Origin: Lycorma delicatula
Lineage: Eukaryota; Arthropoda; Insecta; Hemiptera; Fulgoridae
Direction: 5' to 3'
Assembly (NCBI RefSeq): GCF_047948215.1
Contig: NC_134460.1
Span: 126,431,324-126,495,323, forward strand
DNA length: 64,000 bases
Below the pieces are notes generated by a model that worked only from the letters and a program-made list of their open reading frames with translations, was not told where the DNA came from and did no database searches. Each line of letters starts with the position of its first letter. Within the stretch, counting starts at the first letter, position 1. Below, in pieces: positions 63,731 to 64,000 of this stretch. A program made the translations under genes and the position numbers.

Positions 63731-64000
63731 AGAATTATACAGAATTATTAACAGAAAAACTAGGCGTTTATAACTGTGTATTTGGAAGTTGATTCATGAC
63801 TAAAGCTGAGCCAATGATTGCAACGTGTTGAATATAACCAGCGGGAACGGAGAAGTACTTTTTCTTCGTACCAATTTTACTTAAAAAATAACCGAAAGTA
63901 AAGAATACATTATGATAAAGAGTTCATTGAAAATGAAGAATTCTCTTTAGTTCTGCTTTTTTGGATTCTTATTCCACTGGGCTTCGTTTAAAATTAATAT

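Overview
The window is AT-rich nuclear DNA of an animal, almost certainly an insect and plausibly a hemipteran. The clues are mariner, hAT and Jockey-type transposon remains, dispersed tRNA-derived SINEs, many microsatellites, and one intron-containing coding exon of a conserved metazoan gene. There is no bacterial-style gene organisation, no CRISPR array, and no rRNA or intact tRNA gene that I can see. The species cannot be fixed from the sequence alone.

The only well supported host gene is on the plus strand at 35401-36078. It is the first coding exon (226 codons) of an F-box/LRR protein most like FBXL16, preceded by a visibly GC-richer 5' UTR/promoter region (about 35220-35400) and followed by a clean splice donor at 36079. 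I see no later FBXL16 exon, so the rest of the window is probably a long first coding intron. Two very weak extra exon candidates are given at 11521-11761 (minus) and 24121-24217 (plus).

Everything else recognisable is repetitive. From left to right: a TIR repeat here called family X (332-952); a decayed SINE (1501-1729); a mariner with internal loss (1821-2839); a dead two-ORF LINE carrying a nested SINE (4262-6990); a GC-rich 930-bp insertion with 12-bp target repeats (7391-8320); a LINE RNase H remnant split by a deleted Tc1/mariner-like element (13560-15250); a 1.3-kb mariner with a nested SINE (17441-19071); a Jockey-type endonuclease fragment (21630-22530); a 350-bp hairpin (25744-26091); minus-strand LINE C-terminus (29440-29905) and plus-strand RTE-like LINE tail (30585-30960); a decayed ZBED-type hAT element (31413-33525); FBXL16; two copies of an AT-rich dispersed repeat (about 37620 and 41890); a second X copy with a SINE inside it (42495-43345); an inverted second copy of the SINE+dead-LINE block (45065-46702); a long hairpin next to a mariner fragment (48041-48880); a 20-bp minisatellite with a retroelement tail inside it (53821-54075); an inverted pair of X copies, one with a 235-bp tandem duplication (55901-57736); two more SINEs (59992-60291, 63441-63730); and long CA, GA, CT and TA microsatellites.

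No multi-gene system or pathway is encoded here. The most informative structures are relationships between repeats: a dead LINE fragment copied together with its SINE starting at the SINE's 5' end; a TIR repeat family that carries a tRNA-like B box and a T run; and nested insertions that give relative ages.
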